Shown one piece after another: positions 1 to 7,679 of a stretch of 37,441 bases of DNA. The notes beneath the pieces were generated by a model. The model made no database searches. It was not told the DNA's origin and worked only from the letters and a program-made list of their open reading frames with translations. This DNA comes from Branchiostoma floridae (taxonomy: Eukaryota > Chordata > Leptocardii > Amphioxiformes > Branchiostomatidae). The translations under genes were made by a program, and so were the position numbers. The stretch covers positions 19,528,879 through 19,566,319 of the forward strand of contig NC_049988.1 of the NCBI RefSeq assembly GCF_000003815.2. Reading direction: 5' to 3'. Position 1 is the first letter of the stretch, and the number at the start of each line of letters is the position of its first letter.

Positions 1-30
1 CCCACAGCAAGATCTGCTTGGAGATTATGC
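1..30. repeat. Fragment of a TIR element end
   Basis: The motif GATCTGCTTGGAGATTA near the window edge is also the right end of the complete 182-bp inverted-repeat element at 28488-28669. Only the terminus is present here; the rest would lie to the left or has been lost. The match is seen in sequence; the assignment as the same family is inference. Confidence 0.5.
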
Positions 31-199
31 TCTGGGACATTTTACCAAAATGATTACCTTCCAATGGTACTCATTTTGTCAGCTGGAGCTATCAATAGTT
101 GAGATAAGGTGAAATCTTTTCCACCCCTTTTGGTGCATAGAGGTAGTGCACATCTCCAATTTTATATCCCTTGGGCCACACAGGTCCATTTTCTCATAA

Positions 200-523
200 C
201 TGCTGATTGCTAATAATCATCCACTGGAAATTGAAGCTGGTAGATATAACCGAACTCCTCCTGATAATAGACTATGTATATTTTGCGATAAGAGTTTCAT
301 GTATGTAGAAAACGAAGTACACTTTGTCCTAGAGTGTTCGCTGTACAAAGATCTGCGAAATGCATTCGCTAATGCTACACATATAAATAAAAATTATGCG
401 CACCTGACGAAGGAAAATCTGTTCAAATACCTTATGTCATCATCTAACTACGATATACTGGAAAAACTCTGTAAGCTCGTCCACGCATGTTTTAAGAAGA
501 GAGAAGAAGCATGTAAACTGTAA
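200..523 (+). pseudogene. LINE ORF2 C-terminal remnant (about 107 codons)
   Basis: Only the zinc-knuckle tail of a LINE ORF2 protein remains, from the LEIEAGRYN segment through CIFC and HFVLEC to a lysine/glutamate-rich end. It lacks a start codon, endonuclease and polymerase domains, so it cannot be functional alone. It belongs to the retrotransposon remnant that ends in the ATTGTC tail and is not a host gene. Confidence 0.7.
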
Positions 524-645
524 TATATAATGTATAGCTTTCCGATTACTTACTATGTACCAAACTGACTGCATTTAGCCCCAATGGGGCATGAATATGC
601 AATAAACTTCATTGTCATTGTCATTGTCATTGTCATTGTCAATAA
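200..645 (+). mobile_element. 3' end of a non-LTR (LINE) retrotransposon, CR1/L2-like
   Basis: An open frame ends at a TAA (521-523). It carries the C-terminal knuckle typical of LINE ORF2 tails: a GRYNRTPP segment, then CIFC, then HFVLEC (a C-x2-C...H-x4-C pattern) and LYKDLR. It is followed by a short 3' UTR, AATAAA at 601-606, and a simple-repeat tail of five ATTGTC units (610-642), as expected for a CR1/L2-type element. The copy is 5'-truncated: an in-frame stop lies at 197-199 and no reverse transcriptase core is present. It sits in the intron upstream of the first visible carboxypeptidase exon. Clade assignment is from family knowledge and is approximate. Confidence 0.75.
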
Positions 646-818
646 TTATAAGCAGAGAAGCCATTTGTAAGTCTTTGGTATGACTTGATCAAGGAATCAA
701 ACCAGCAACTGACTGCACATGCAGAGCTAACCCCACAAGCCAATTGGCCAGTGGAGCCACAGGAACAAGTTGCACAATGAATTTCTGCAAATATATTCTG
801 TTTTGTGAATTTTTACAG

Positions 819-950
819 CAATATGCCAAGTTACCAGAGTTCCTGTACCACATCGGGTTGGCGGATGAGTCCCAGAGACTGAGGATTGGCGTGTTTGTGG
901 ACATCTTCGGGGCTCAGATCGTGGAGGAAGACTTCGTAGGAGCATTTAAG
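819..950 (+). CDS. CPVL: CPVL-like exon (44 codons)
   Basis: The acceptor TTTTTACAG ends at 818 and the donor AAG|GTGTGA follows 950; both boundaries are phase 0. It encodes YAKLPEFLYHIGLADESQ, the segment after the Ser-containing block in CPVL-type enzymes. It is the first exon visible, so upstream exons carrying the signal peptide and catalytic Ser are outside the window. Confidence 0.85.
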
Positions 951-3900
951 GTGTGATCTCTCTCTCACTCACTCAAATTCTTAAACATGTACCATGACAG
1001 AAATTAATACTGTCTTTCTAACACTTAGATGTCAAGAATATGATGTATACTAGTATGCTTTTAGATACATAGACCTAAGAAAATATTTGGGTACACCCTG
1101 TGCACCCACAGAAAATAATTGGGTGCACAGCTCCAATTTTGGGTGCACCTAGGTGCACATGCACCCAGTATTTTGAGCCCTGCTCACTCACACCCAAAAA
1201 CCCACCCATAAAACCCACTCACTCGCTCACTCACTCACTCACTCACTACTTAGCTGTAGTGTGTAAACTAGTAACAGTAAAATTGTCCTTTAAGGGAGGT
1301 GACAGACGGACATCGAAATGTTGACTCTTGATTGTCTAGCATATGGATCCTGGTTGTGAAGAAAGAACCTTTATACCTAATCATGTCTGTTGTTGTTGTT
1401 TTTTGTTGTTGTTGTTATTGCAGACATTTGAGACGATGCTGCTTGGAAACATGTCATACTTTTACAACATCACAGGCAGCAATGATCACTACAACTACCT
1501 CAGGAGTGAGGTAAGGGCTACGTAGTGTTCGTTATGGAGAGATTACACCTTAAGAACTTATAGCTCTCTATACCTCACCTCACCTCACCTATCCCTTGAT
1601 CTCTGTGTGGGTCGTTGGGGCACCATGACTTCGTCCACTATTCTTCTCCACCTGTCTCTATCCTCCGCCGCTCTTATGGCTTCTGCTAAGGCTTGCGAAC
1701 ATGGGTTTTAACGCAGACTGAAGGTAGACAGAAGGTGGACTTACTGCTGGCAAAACGGGAGTTAGTCCCAGAATAAGTCCACCCCATGTTACCATGTCTG
1801 AGAGCTGTTGGTGTTAGCTTTGGTGGGCTATTATCCGCACTGAGTCCTTCACACTGATTAAGAGAGTAAGTCCATCTTTAGTCCCTATTATGTCCTGCTC
1901 ATTAATCACCTGAGTGCTGGGAGAAGGGCAGCACATGTGTAAGATGGGCCCTTCTGTTCTTTATCTCTGGGGCTCATCATGGGATGACATCAATTTGTCA
2001 TGCATTTTAGCTCAACTTACAGGAAGGTCCTGCAGAAGAAAACTATAGACTGTAACTTAGTGTGAGCTGAGTTAACATGGGCTGCTTCATCAAGTTGATC
2101 ATAGTCTACAAATCAAACATTGCTACTTACATGACAATTGTTACAGAAAGGCCAATAGAGAAATACCATGACCAGTAGCTGTGAGTGTCCTGGGGTTACA
2201 GACCACCTTTGCTTGTTTAATGATTACAGGCAAGACAGATGAGTTTTTAATAGCTGACTAAAAATGTACTGCTGAGGGAGGTCACAGAGAAGGAGAGCCC
2301 CTGCAATTGCTGGCTTTATTACATCTTCAAAAGTGTTCTTCTACAGGGTACCTTGATATACAGATGCAAGTGCACTGTAATTGGATCAAGTTTCAGTTTT
2401 TCAAATATGATCAGCTATGATGAAAATCAAACCCCTGAACAACATTAACACTAACAGGCACAATCCAATCCTGGTGATTTCCTCCTTTTAAAAGAATACA
2501 TAACACTGCCAGCCAGGCACATAAGATAAGGGTAGAGACAGTGGTAGACTGTAGGTATCATTTGGAGTCAGCATTAATTTGGTGTGACCACTCCCACTGT
2601 ATGCTGCCCAGGGACCCTGGAGTATCATGTTTACATGTGCCTACAATTTCCTTCAGTTCTGTGGAAAAGTCTCATACCTCCAGATTCTTGCAATTGGCTT
2701 ATTTATATTTCATCATTTAAATATACTGTGGATTGGGAATGAAGCAACCTGTCTTCCATACTCATGTTCATCTTTGATAAACCTGATAGCAGTCTGAGTG
2801 TGAACTGACCTTTCAGTGACCTAGAAGCTTCATGACCTCATGACCCCTCTCTCAAGTTAGAGCCCTTCTCTTCACTGAACTGGACCATGTCTTTCTAATT
2901 AAGCACAACTCATGAGGGAATGACTGCCCCAGGTTCTGGTCAATGCTCCCTTGTCTGTTTCTTAGGGTGGAGAAAGCCACAAATTCTTTAGTTTGTTTCA
3001 TTTGGGCAACTTGGTATGGAGTGGCCAGGTCACATGACCTATCAGGGTTCTGCTGGCCTGATCCATCATGTGACCTGGCCACTCTACTAGTTTGGTAGTG
3101 TTGACACTGTTGGTAATACTTGAGGGCTGTCATTACTGTGGCAAATGAACACTATTATTTCTAGGGGATTACTGGCATATGTGCAGAGTTGTATTTCCAG
3201 TTATAACTGTGGACAAAGCCTGTAAACTCTTTAAGGTACCACTCCAAAAAAGAATGGATGTGACAGCCCAATTCTGGATCATATATTAAGCATAATAGAT
3301 GCACCCCTCAAAATGTAACTAAGGGACAATCCAACCTTGGTAACAAGATGATGTTTGGTCTTCTTCAACCAGAGAACTGAGAGGAGCAAAAAAGGGGCTA
3401 TTATATAACACACTGAACCATCAATAACAGTGTAAACAGACTGTGAGTCTTGTGGCTATCTCAATTACATGGTACATCTGGCATTACTAATCCAGAAACA
3501 ACTTCAGAAGCACACAGGGGCCTCTACTGGGCAGGGCAGCTGGGTGACAGATCCAGCCTGTCCACAGTAAGTCCATGGGACGGGCAGTTGATCATGGTTA
3601 TTAAGCCACCCTTCCTGATTAAGTCCATTTTCAGACCATTTGACTTACTGTGGGTGAAAAGAGGACCATGGTCCATGATAAGTTGTTCATAAGTCCCATG
3701 TTCGCTAGGGCGAGTGTCCATTCTTTTACGTTGTCTTCCCATCGTTTCCTCTGTCTTCCTCTCTTTCGACTTCCTGGTACTGTCCCTTGTAGTATTGTCT
3801 TTGTTAACCCCGACGACCTTGCCGCATGACCAAACCATCTCAGTTTACGCTTTTTCACTGTTGTCAAGAGGTTGTCATGTGGTCCTATGGCTTGTACTAC

Positions 3901-6849
3901 TTTGCTGCAGATTTCCTCGTTGGTGATACGGTCTAAGTACAAAAATCATCATCCACTGGCTTCTGCATCTGTAGTTGTTGGAACATTCTGCAACTATTCA
4001 GTTTTTCTTCAGCCTCTTTCTGTATCTTGCTTAGCACATTTATACAAAATGTCTTCCTTTATGTACCAAATGCATTTGCTGGAGCCTAAATACTGAGAAC
4101 CTTAAATCTTTCTGCACAGATATGTAATGTGGTATAAAGGAATGCAGGGCTTGAAATAATTTTTGATTCATAAATTGTAATAGATAGTTTTTGATTCCTA
4201 AAATGTCAACCCCAGCTTGTCAAGATGACTAGCCAGCACTAGTATTTAAGGAGTAGACTTTTGCATGATGCCAGTAAGTAACACTTTTGCACATGTGTGT
4301 CTCCTATGTTTCTACCATGTACTTGCAATTAGCCTGCAGGCATGAATTTGCAAATGAGTCTTGTTTTTATCTGTTGCCTTAGGAACCAGCATTAAAGGGC
4401 TACTACATGGACTACCTGTCCCTACCTGAGGTGAGGAAAGCTATCCATGTGGGGAACCTGACCTTCCATAACGGGTCAGATGTGCAGAGGTATCTGCTGG
4501 CACCTGACTTCCTGAAGTCTGTGAAGCCCTGGGTGGCTACCATTATGGAGAGTTACAAGGTCTGCAAAATATGCTATAACCTTACACAAAGTGTAGTGCT
4601 TTAACCCACAAGCTTTTGATCAGACGTCTGAACTGTCTCAAGTTCAAATGACCCACAGCCTATGTCACATGACCTGAACAAAAGTGGGTCAAACCCAAAC
4701 TTTATGTCGCATGACCTGAACAAAAGTGGGTCAAACCCAAACTTTATGTCGCATGACCTGAACAAAAGTGGGTCAAACCCAAACTTAAGGTGACCGTCTG
4801 AGTCCGTCCATAACTCATGACAAAGGCTACGGGTCATTTGAACTTGAGATACACCCGAGAAAGATCAAAAGCTTGTTGGAATAAATGATATGGAATAGCA
4901 TGTAATGTAATCTTTATCATATCATTTACCATTACAGATAAACTTTTAATTCAACAAAAATGATTTGTGGTATATTGTAGTGCACAGTTGGAGCACTTAG
5001 ATACAGAGCAGCAACTCAATGGCACCGGTTGGCTCAAAAGTGCCTGCGATTCTGATCAGCAAATTTTTGATACTGCAATTATGCAAGGTCTGGAAAACAT
5101 GTCGGACTCCACAGATTTCCTCCTTTTTCAAATGCTCTTTTTACAACTATTAAATGTTAGTCTTACAGACTGCCAGTTTCAGCTATCATGATTTCGAGTT
5201 GTTTTGTTATTAGCATTGCATGGAAAACTGCTGTGTTTATGTACTTTAACATGTACTTAATACCATGATGTTACTGATTTCTTGAGAAATTAGGCTTTGT
5301 CCTGTAAATAATTTGATCAGGTAGGTTCTTTTGAACACAACCGGGGTAGTACCCATTCTAACTATGATGATGGTGTCTGACAGACATCGAAACGTTGTGA
5401 GTACTACCCTGGTTGTGTTTGAAATATTACTATCAGGCTATTTTGTTAACTAAGTATTTTTTAGGTGTTAATCTACAATGGTCAGCTGGACATCATAGTC
5501 GGAGCTCCACTGACAGAGAATTTCCTCTGGAGCCTTCCATGGTCCAGACTGGAGCAGTATCAGACGGCTGACAGGACGGTGTGGAAAATTAACCCTTCGG
5601 ACACCGAGGTGGCCGGGTTCGTCAAGCAGGTGGACAATTTTTACCAGGTGATGAGATGTTTTTACTTTATTAAGATCCACATTTAGCTTAAAATGGACTA
5701 AAGTGTAAAATTTAGACAGTATAGAACATTGTAGTACCAGAAGGCTGACAGGACTGTGTGGAGGGTTAACCCTTCAGACACCGAGGTGGCCGGCTTCGTC
5801 AAACAGGTGGACAACTTTTACCAGGTAAGATGTTGAAAAGGACTGAAGTGTAAAATTTAGACAGTATAGAACATTGTAGTACCAGAAGGCTGACAGGATG
5901 ATGTGGAGGGTTAACCCTTCAGACACCGAGGTGGCCGGCTTCGTCAAGCAGGTGGAAAATTTCTACCAGGTGAGACTTTTAAAAGGGAATGAAAATACTA
6001 AAGTGCAAAGTTTAGACATTACCAACATTACACAGAATATTGTGAAAAGTTAACCCTTCAGACACCGAGGTGGTCGGCTTCGTCAAGCAGGTGGAGAATT
6101 TCTACTAGGTAAGATGTTGAACGATATAGAACATTGTGAGACTTTAAACTGTAATGAAATACTGTAAACATTTAAGTGGAAAAATTAGACAACAATAAAC
6201 ATTGTGGCATTTAAGTTATGAAGATTAACTCTTAGGTGTCGGGCTTTGTCAAGCAGGTGGAAAATTTCTACAAGGTGAGACTTTTCAGCATTTAAGTGGA
6301 AAAATTAGGCAATAATAGACATTGCTGAAAGTTATGATGATGAATAATCAACCCTGAAGACACTTACATGTATCTTACCTTAGCCTTAAATCCTCCTACG
6401 GCATCAGCACCTGTCGGTTGCAGCATTCTTGTTCCCAAGTGATGTTTGCTCTTTTCAGGTCTTCACTGAACTTAAGACACTAAAGTGTAGAATTTAGACA
6501 TTAGAACATTGTGGAAAGTTATTAACCCTTCAGACAGCAAGATAGCTGGGTTGTCTGACAGGTGGACAACTTCTACCAGGTGAGATTTCAAAATAAGAAA
6601 TATGTAGGCACTGATTCAGAAGTGACTCATTTGTCACCTGAAAGATACTCAACTGTATGTCTGAAACTGTATGGATGATATTGCATGAATTTATCATAAC
6701 TAAAGATTCCCCATAATGATAATAATAATGTATTTTTTTTTCATTTTCAGGTGATCGTGAAAGGTGCAGGCCACATTCTACCATTCGACCAACCAGAGCG
6801 GGCCTACGATATGATTGACAGATTTGTGTCAGGCAGAGGTTTCCAATGA
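819..6849 (+). CDS. CPVL: Serine carboxypeptidase (family S10), CPVL-like; 3' five exons only
   Basis: Join of 819-950, 1424-1510, 4383-4559, 5465-5647 and 6751-6849; every junction is phase 0, giving 225 codons plus TGA. The protein matches the C-terminal half of CPVL-type serine carboxypeptidases: FLYHIGLADE, YFYNITGSNDHYNYLR, YLSLPEVRKAIHVGN, VLIYNGQLDIIVG (catalytic Asp) and GAGHILPFDQP (catalytic His). The nucleophile Ser (GESYAG-type motif) would be on exons left of the window. Family members are glycosylated secretory or lysosomal exopeptidases that remove C-terminal residues; sequons NMS, NIT, NLT and NGS fit that. Unusual: no cysteine in these 225 residues. Exon 4 is followed by an array of degraded partial copies of itself. 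Identification to CPVL level is confident; one-to-one orthology is inferred. Confidence 0.9.
974..1182 (-). mobile_element. Truncated GTGCACC-rich TIR element, copy 1
   Basis: On the minus strand it begins CAGGGCTCAAAATACTGGG and reads through clustered GGGTGCAC motifs into CTAAGTGTTAGAAAGAC. It is homologous over its length to the complete copy at 23732-24054 and to the copy at 19478-20219. The distal end, with the other inverted terminus, is missing. The copy lies in a CPVL-like intron. Confidence 0.75.
1198..1247. repeat. CACT-rich microsatellite
   Basis: A run of CACT units with one interruption, preceded by an A/C-rich stretch. It directly abuts the end of the TIR element copy. Confidence 0.8.
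1424..1510 (+). CDS. CPVL: CPVL-like exon (29 codons)
   Basis: It follows a T/G-rich tract ending in TTGCAG at 1423; the donor GAG|GTAAGG follows 1510, and both ends are phase 0. It encodes the MSYFYNITGSNDHYNYLR region, with two overlapping-region N-glycosylation sequons (NMS and NIT). From recall of vertebrate CPVL, this region normally carries two Cys; neither is present here. Confidence 0.9.
1572..1697 (-). mobile_element. 3' end of a non-LTR retrotransposon (part 2)
   Basis: Read on the minus strand, it encodes LAEAIRAAEDRDRWRRI followed by VPQRPTQ, the terminal peptide of the large family of endonuclease/reverse-transcriptase LINE proteins that end EWT...RAAEDRxRWR. It is followed by a GGTGA simple-repeat tail (rc of 1572-1590). 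The first half of the same ORF end lies at 3703-3942, so the two were separated by the 2.0-kb insertion between them. Confidence 0.75.
1698..3702. mobile_element. 2.0-kb non-autonomous DNA element splitting a LINE
   Basis: The interval is bounded by inverted AACATGGG/CCCATGTT, with CG on both sides. Removing it together with one CG restores an in-frame LINE peptide (CTA GCG CAA GCC). Near both ends the motif TAAGTCC or its complement recurs (about 1736, 1770, 1866, and 3565, 3619, 3644, 3690), as transposase-binding subterminal repeats often do. No transposase ORF was found. The family is uncertain; a 2-bp target duplication with subterminal repeats would suit an EnSpm-like element, but the termini do not read CACT. 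Confidence 0.6.
3018..3084. repeat. Inverted repeat inside the 2.0-kb element
   Basis: GAGTGGCCAGGTCACATGA and its reverse complement TCATGTGACCTGGCCACTC face each other across about 30 bp. It may be a small nested fold-back element or a stem in the host element. No target duplication was seen. Confidence 0.7.
3703..3942 (-). mobile_element. Non-LTR retrotransposon ORF remnant (part 1)
   Basis: The minus strand encodes DRITNEEICSKVVQAIGPHD, then LLTTVKKRKLRWFGHAARSS, then a GRQRKRWEDNVKEWT segment. This is the well-known C-terminal block of invertebrate endonuclease-reverse transcriptase LINEs. It is 5'-truncated at about 3942 and its continuation is at 1572-1697 beyond the inserted 2.0-kb element. 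It is a dead fragment, antisense to the carboxypeptidase gene, in an intron. Confidence 0.8.
4383..4559 (+). CDS. CPVL: CPVL-like exon (59 codons)
   Basis: The acceptor GCCTTAG ends at 4382; the donor AAG|GTCTGC follows 4559 and is a weak but valid GT. Both ends are phase 0. It encodes YLSLPEVRKAIHVGNLTF and VKPWVATIMESYK. The LPEVRKAIHVG block is highly characteristic of CPVL-type serine carboxypeptidases. It includes sequons NLT and NGS. Confidence 0.92.
4605..4879. mobile_element. MITE-like element with internal 42-bp tandem repeat
   Basis: The ends are imperfect inverted repeats starting CCCACAAGCTTTTGATC (left) and, on the complement, CCAACAAGCTTTTGATC (right); a second paired block, CTCAAGTTCAAATGACCC, lies further in. 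The interior holds three copies of a 42-bp unit starting near 4661, 4703 and 4745 (TATGTCRCATGACCTGAAC...). No coding capacity. It sits just after a CPVL-like donor site. Confidence 0.75.
5334..5419 (+). repeat. Inverted repeat enclosing a hammerhead-like core
   Basis: Arms AACACAACCGGGGTAGTAC (5334-5352) and GTACTACCCTGGTTGTGTT (5401-5419) pair with one mismatch. Between them TGATGA, a 7-bp stem (GGTGTCT/AGACATC with loop GAC) and CGAAACG are arranged like the core of a hammerhead ribozyme, motifs known from Penelope-like elements and retrozymes. The base before TGATGA is A instead of the required C, and an extra T precedes the stem, so activity is unlikely. A related fragment, GACATCGAAATGTTG, lies at 1309-1323. 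Confidence 0.45.
5465..5647 (+). CDS. CPVL: CPVL-like exon with catalytic Asp (61 codons)
   Basis: The acceptor TTTTTTAG ends at 5464; the donor CAG|GTGATG follows 5647, phase 0 at both ends. It encodes VLIYNGQLDIIVGAPLTE, where the Asp of GQLD is the catalytic acid of the S10 triad, and KINPSDTEVAGFVKQVDNFY. Its 3' half (from about residue 34) has been copied at least five times in the next 930 bp. Confidence 0.93.
5741..5824 (+). pseudogene. Partial copy 1 of CPVL-like exon 4 (open, 28 codons)
   Basis: Starting after TACCAG, this copy reads KADRTVWRVNPSDTEVAGF then VKQVDNFYQ without a stop and ends at a good donor, CAG|GTAAGA. It is 84 bp and phase 0-0, so inclusion would not break the frame. 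The upstream tract (ACATTGTAGTACCAG) is a poor polypyrimidine tract, so splicing in is doubtful. It could be a cryptic alternative exon or a relic. Confidence 0.6.
5886..5969 (+). pseudogene. Partial copy 2 of CPVL-like exon 4 (open, 28 codons)
   Basis: It lies exactly 145 bp after copy 1 with the same upstream sequence. It reads KADRMMWRVNPSDTEVAGF then VKQVENFYQ, open throughout, 84 bp, ending at CAG|GTGAGA. Substitutions relative to exon 4 are mostly conservative or silent. Functional status is unknown. Confidence 0.6.
6032..6108 (+). pseudogene. Partial copy 3 of CPVL-like exon 4 (broken)
   Basis: It retains AACCCTTCAGACACCGAGG and the FVKQVENFY coding region, but an in-frame TGA replaces the Trp codon and the last codon before the donor has become TAG. 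It cannot contribute coding sequence. Confidence 0.7.
6221..6275 (+). pseudogene. Partial copy 4 of CPVL-like exon 4 (deleted)
   Basis: A short remnant: KINS, an in-frame TAG, then SGFVKQVENFYK before AG|GTGAGA. The DTEVA segment is deleted. The donor site has been kept although the exon body decayed. Confidence 0.65.
6511..6579 (+). pseudogene. Partial copy 5 of CPVL-like exon 4 (frameshifted)
   Basis: It carries ATTAACCCTTCAGACAGCAA and, after a frame slip, CAGGTGGACAACTTCTACCAG followed by the donor GTGAGA. Clearly derived from the same exon, it is no longer an open frame. It is the last member before the terminal exon. Confidence 0.65.
6751..6849 (+). CDS. CPVL: CPVL-like terminal exon with catalytic His (32 codons plus stop)
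   Basis: A strong T-rich acceptor (TTTTCATTTTCAG) ends at 6750. It encodes VIVKGAGHILPFDQPERAYD then MIDRFVSGRGFQ and TGA at 6847-6849. The His in GAGHILPFDQP is the catalytic His of S10 peptidases, which normally sits close to the C-terminus, so the gene ends at the expected place. Degenerate echoes of this exon follow at 6871 and 6953. Confidence 0.93.
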   Translation: MIVKGAGHILPFDQPERAYDMIDRFVSGRGFQ

Positions 6850-6870
6850 CAGACTAGGAAGGGAAACTGG

Positions 6871-6992
6871 ACCAATCAGAGCTGGCCTTTGATATGATTG
6901 ACAGATTTGTCACTTAATTAACTAGCACAGCATTAGAATGGAGGAAATCTGCAGCCAATCAGAACACAGCTTTCATGTGATTGACAGATTGA
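6871..6992 (+). repeat. Two downstream echoes of the CPVL terminal exon
   Basis: ACCAATCAGAGCTGGCCTTT...GATATGATTGACAGATTTGT (6871-6910) and GCCAATCAGAACACAGCTTT...GTGATTGACAGATTGAT (6953-6991) both resemble exon positions about 6788-6830 (GACCAACCAGAGCGGGCC...). Spacing is about 82 bp. They lie in the 3' UTR and are tandem-duplication relics. Confidence 0.65.
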
Positions 6993-7102
6993 TGCATAAA
7001 GAATTTCTAGTTTCCTCGACCAGCAAAATTGTAAGGAAGGCAGATACTTAAAAGGAATTTGCTGTATGGATTTATCAAAATGTATATAGAATATCGTTGA
7101 TA

Positions 7103-7205
7103 AGTTGTATGCAATGTTTTTGTAATTTAAAGAATATAAATATGGCAATCGTTTGAGTTGTATGCAATGTTTTTGTAATTTATAGAATATAAATCGTTTG
7201 ATCCG
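7103..7205 (+). repeat. Two-copy 53-bp tandem repeat in the CPVL 3' UTR
   Basis: AGTTGTATGCAATGTTTTTG starts at 7103 and again at 7156, each copy running into GAATATAAAT. The two AATATAAA strings could serve as variant polyadenylation signals, one per copy; this is inference. Confidence 0.7.
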
Positions 7206-7384
7206 TCTCCAAAATGTGATATATATCAAATTTCTAATTTTTGTTGTCAGGTTAAAATTTTAAGAAACAGATCTTCAGAATACTTGTCATCATCATACTT
7301 GTATGTTTCAAATATAGTCCCTTTCCTTATACCTGGAACGAAGTGACTTTTTAAGTCTCTCACACTTATCATTCTTATCCTGAG

Positions 7385-7512
7385 CTCCTATTGGATGGAT
7401 TTTCACAAGAAGAATCCTTTGCTCCTATTGGACTGATTTCCATGGCAATAAAGAATTCTGAGCTCCTATTGGACTGATTTTCATGGTGATAAGGGATCCT
7501 GGGCTCCTATTG
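7385..7512 (+). repeat. GCTCCTATTGGACTGATTTT minisatellite
   Basis: About four irregular copies of a unit containing GCTCCTATTGG (near 7384, 7420, 7462 and 7502). Each copy includes an inverted CCAAT. An AATAAA at 7447-7452 inside the array could end the CPVL transcript. Confidence 0.65.
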
Positions 7513-7526
7513 GTCTATATCATATG

Positions 7527-7672
7527 CACGTCATAGACAGTCTAAAAATACCACTGCAACCTCAGATGCCACGGTCATTGAATATTGAAGTTTCAAGGAG
7601 ACCGTGGCATCTGAGGTTGCAGTGGTATTTTTAGACTGTCTATGACGTGCTCTCCTTGAAACTTCAATATTC
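7527..7672. repeat. Two interleaved perfect inverted repeats
   Basis: Arm A (7527-7576, 50 bp) is perfectly complementary to A' (7600-7649). Arm b (7580-7601, 22 bp) is perfectly complementary to b' (7651-7672). Their order A-b-A'-b' is interleaved, so both hairpins cannot form at once except as a pseudoknot-like fold. No mismatches were seen by eye, which implies recent origin or conversion. It is either a MITE with a rearranged end or a template-switch product. Confidence 0.85.
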
Positions 7673-7679
7673 CTCAAAC

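Noticed and set aside
4601-4837. Frame with repeated KFGFDPLLFRSCDI on the minus strand
   Set aside because: It is a translation of the 42-bp tandem repeat inside a MITE, with no other evidence of coding.
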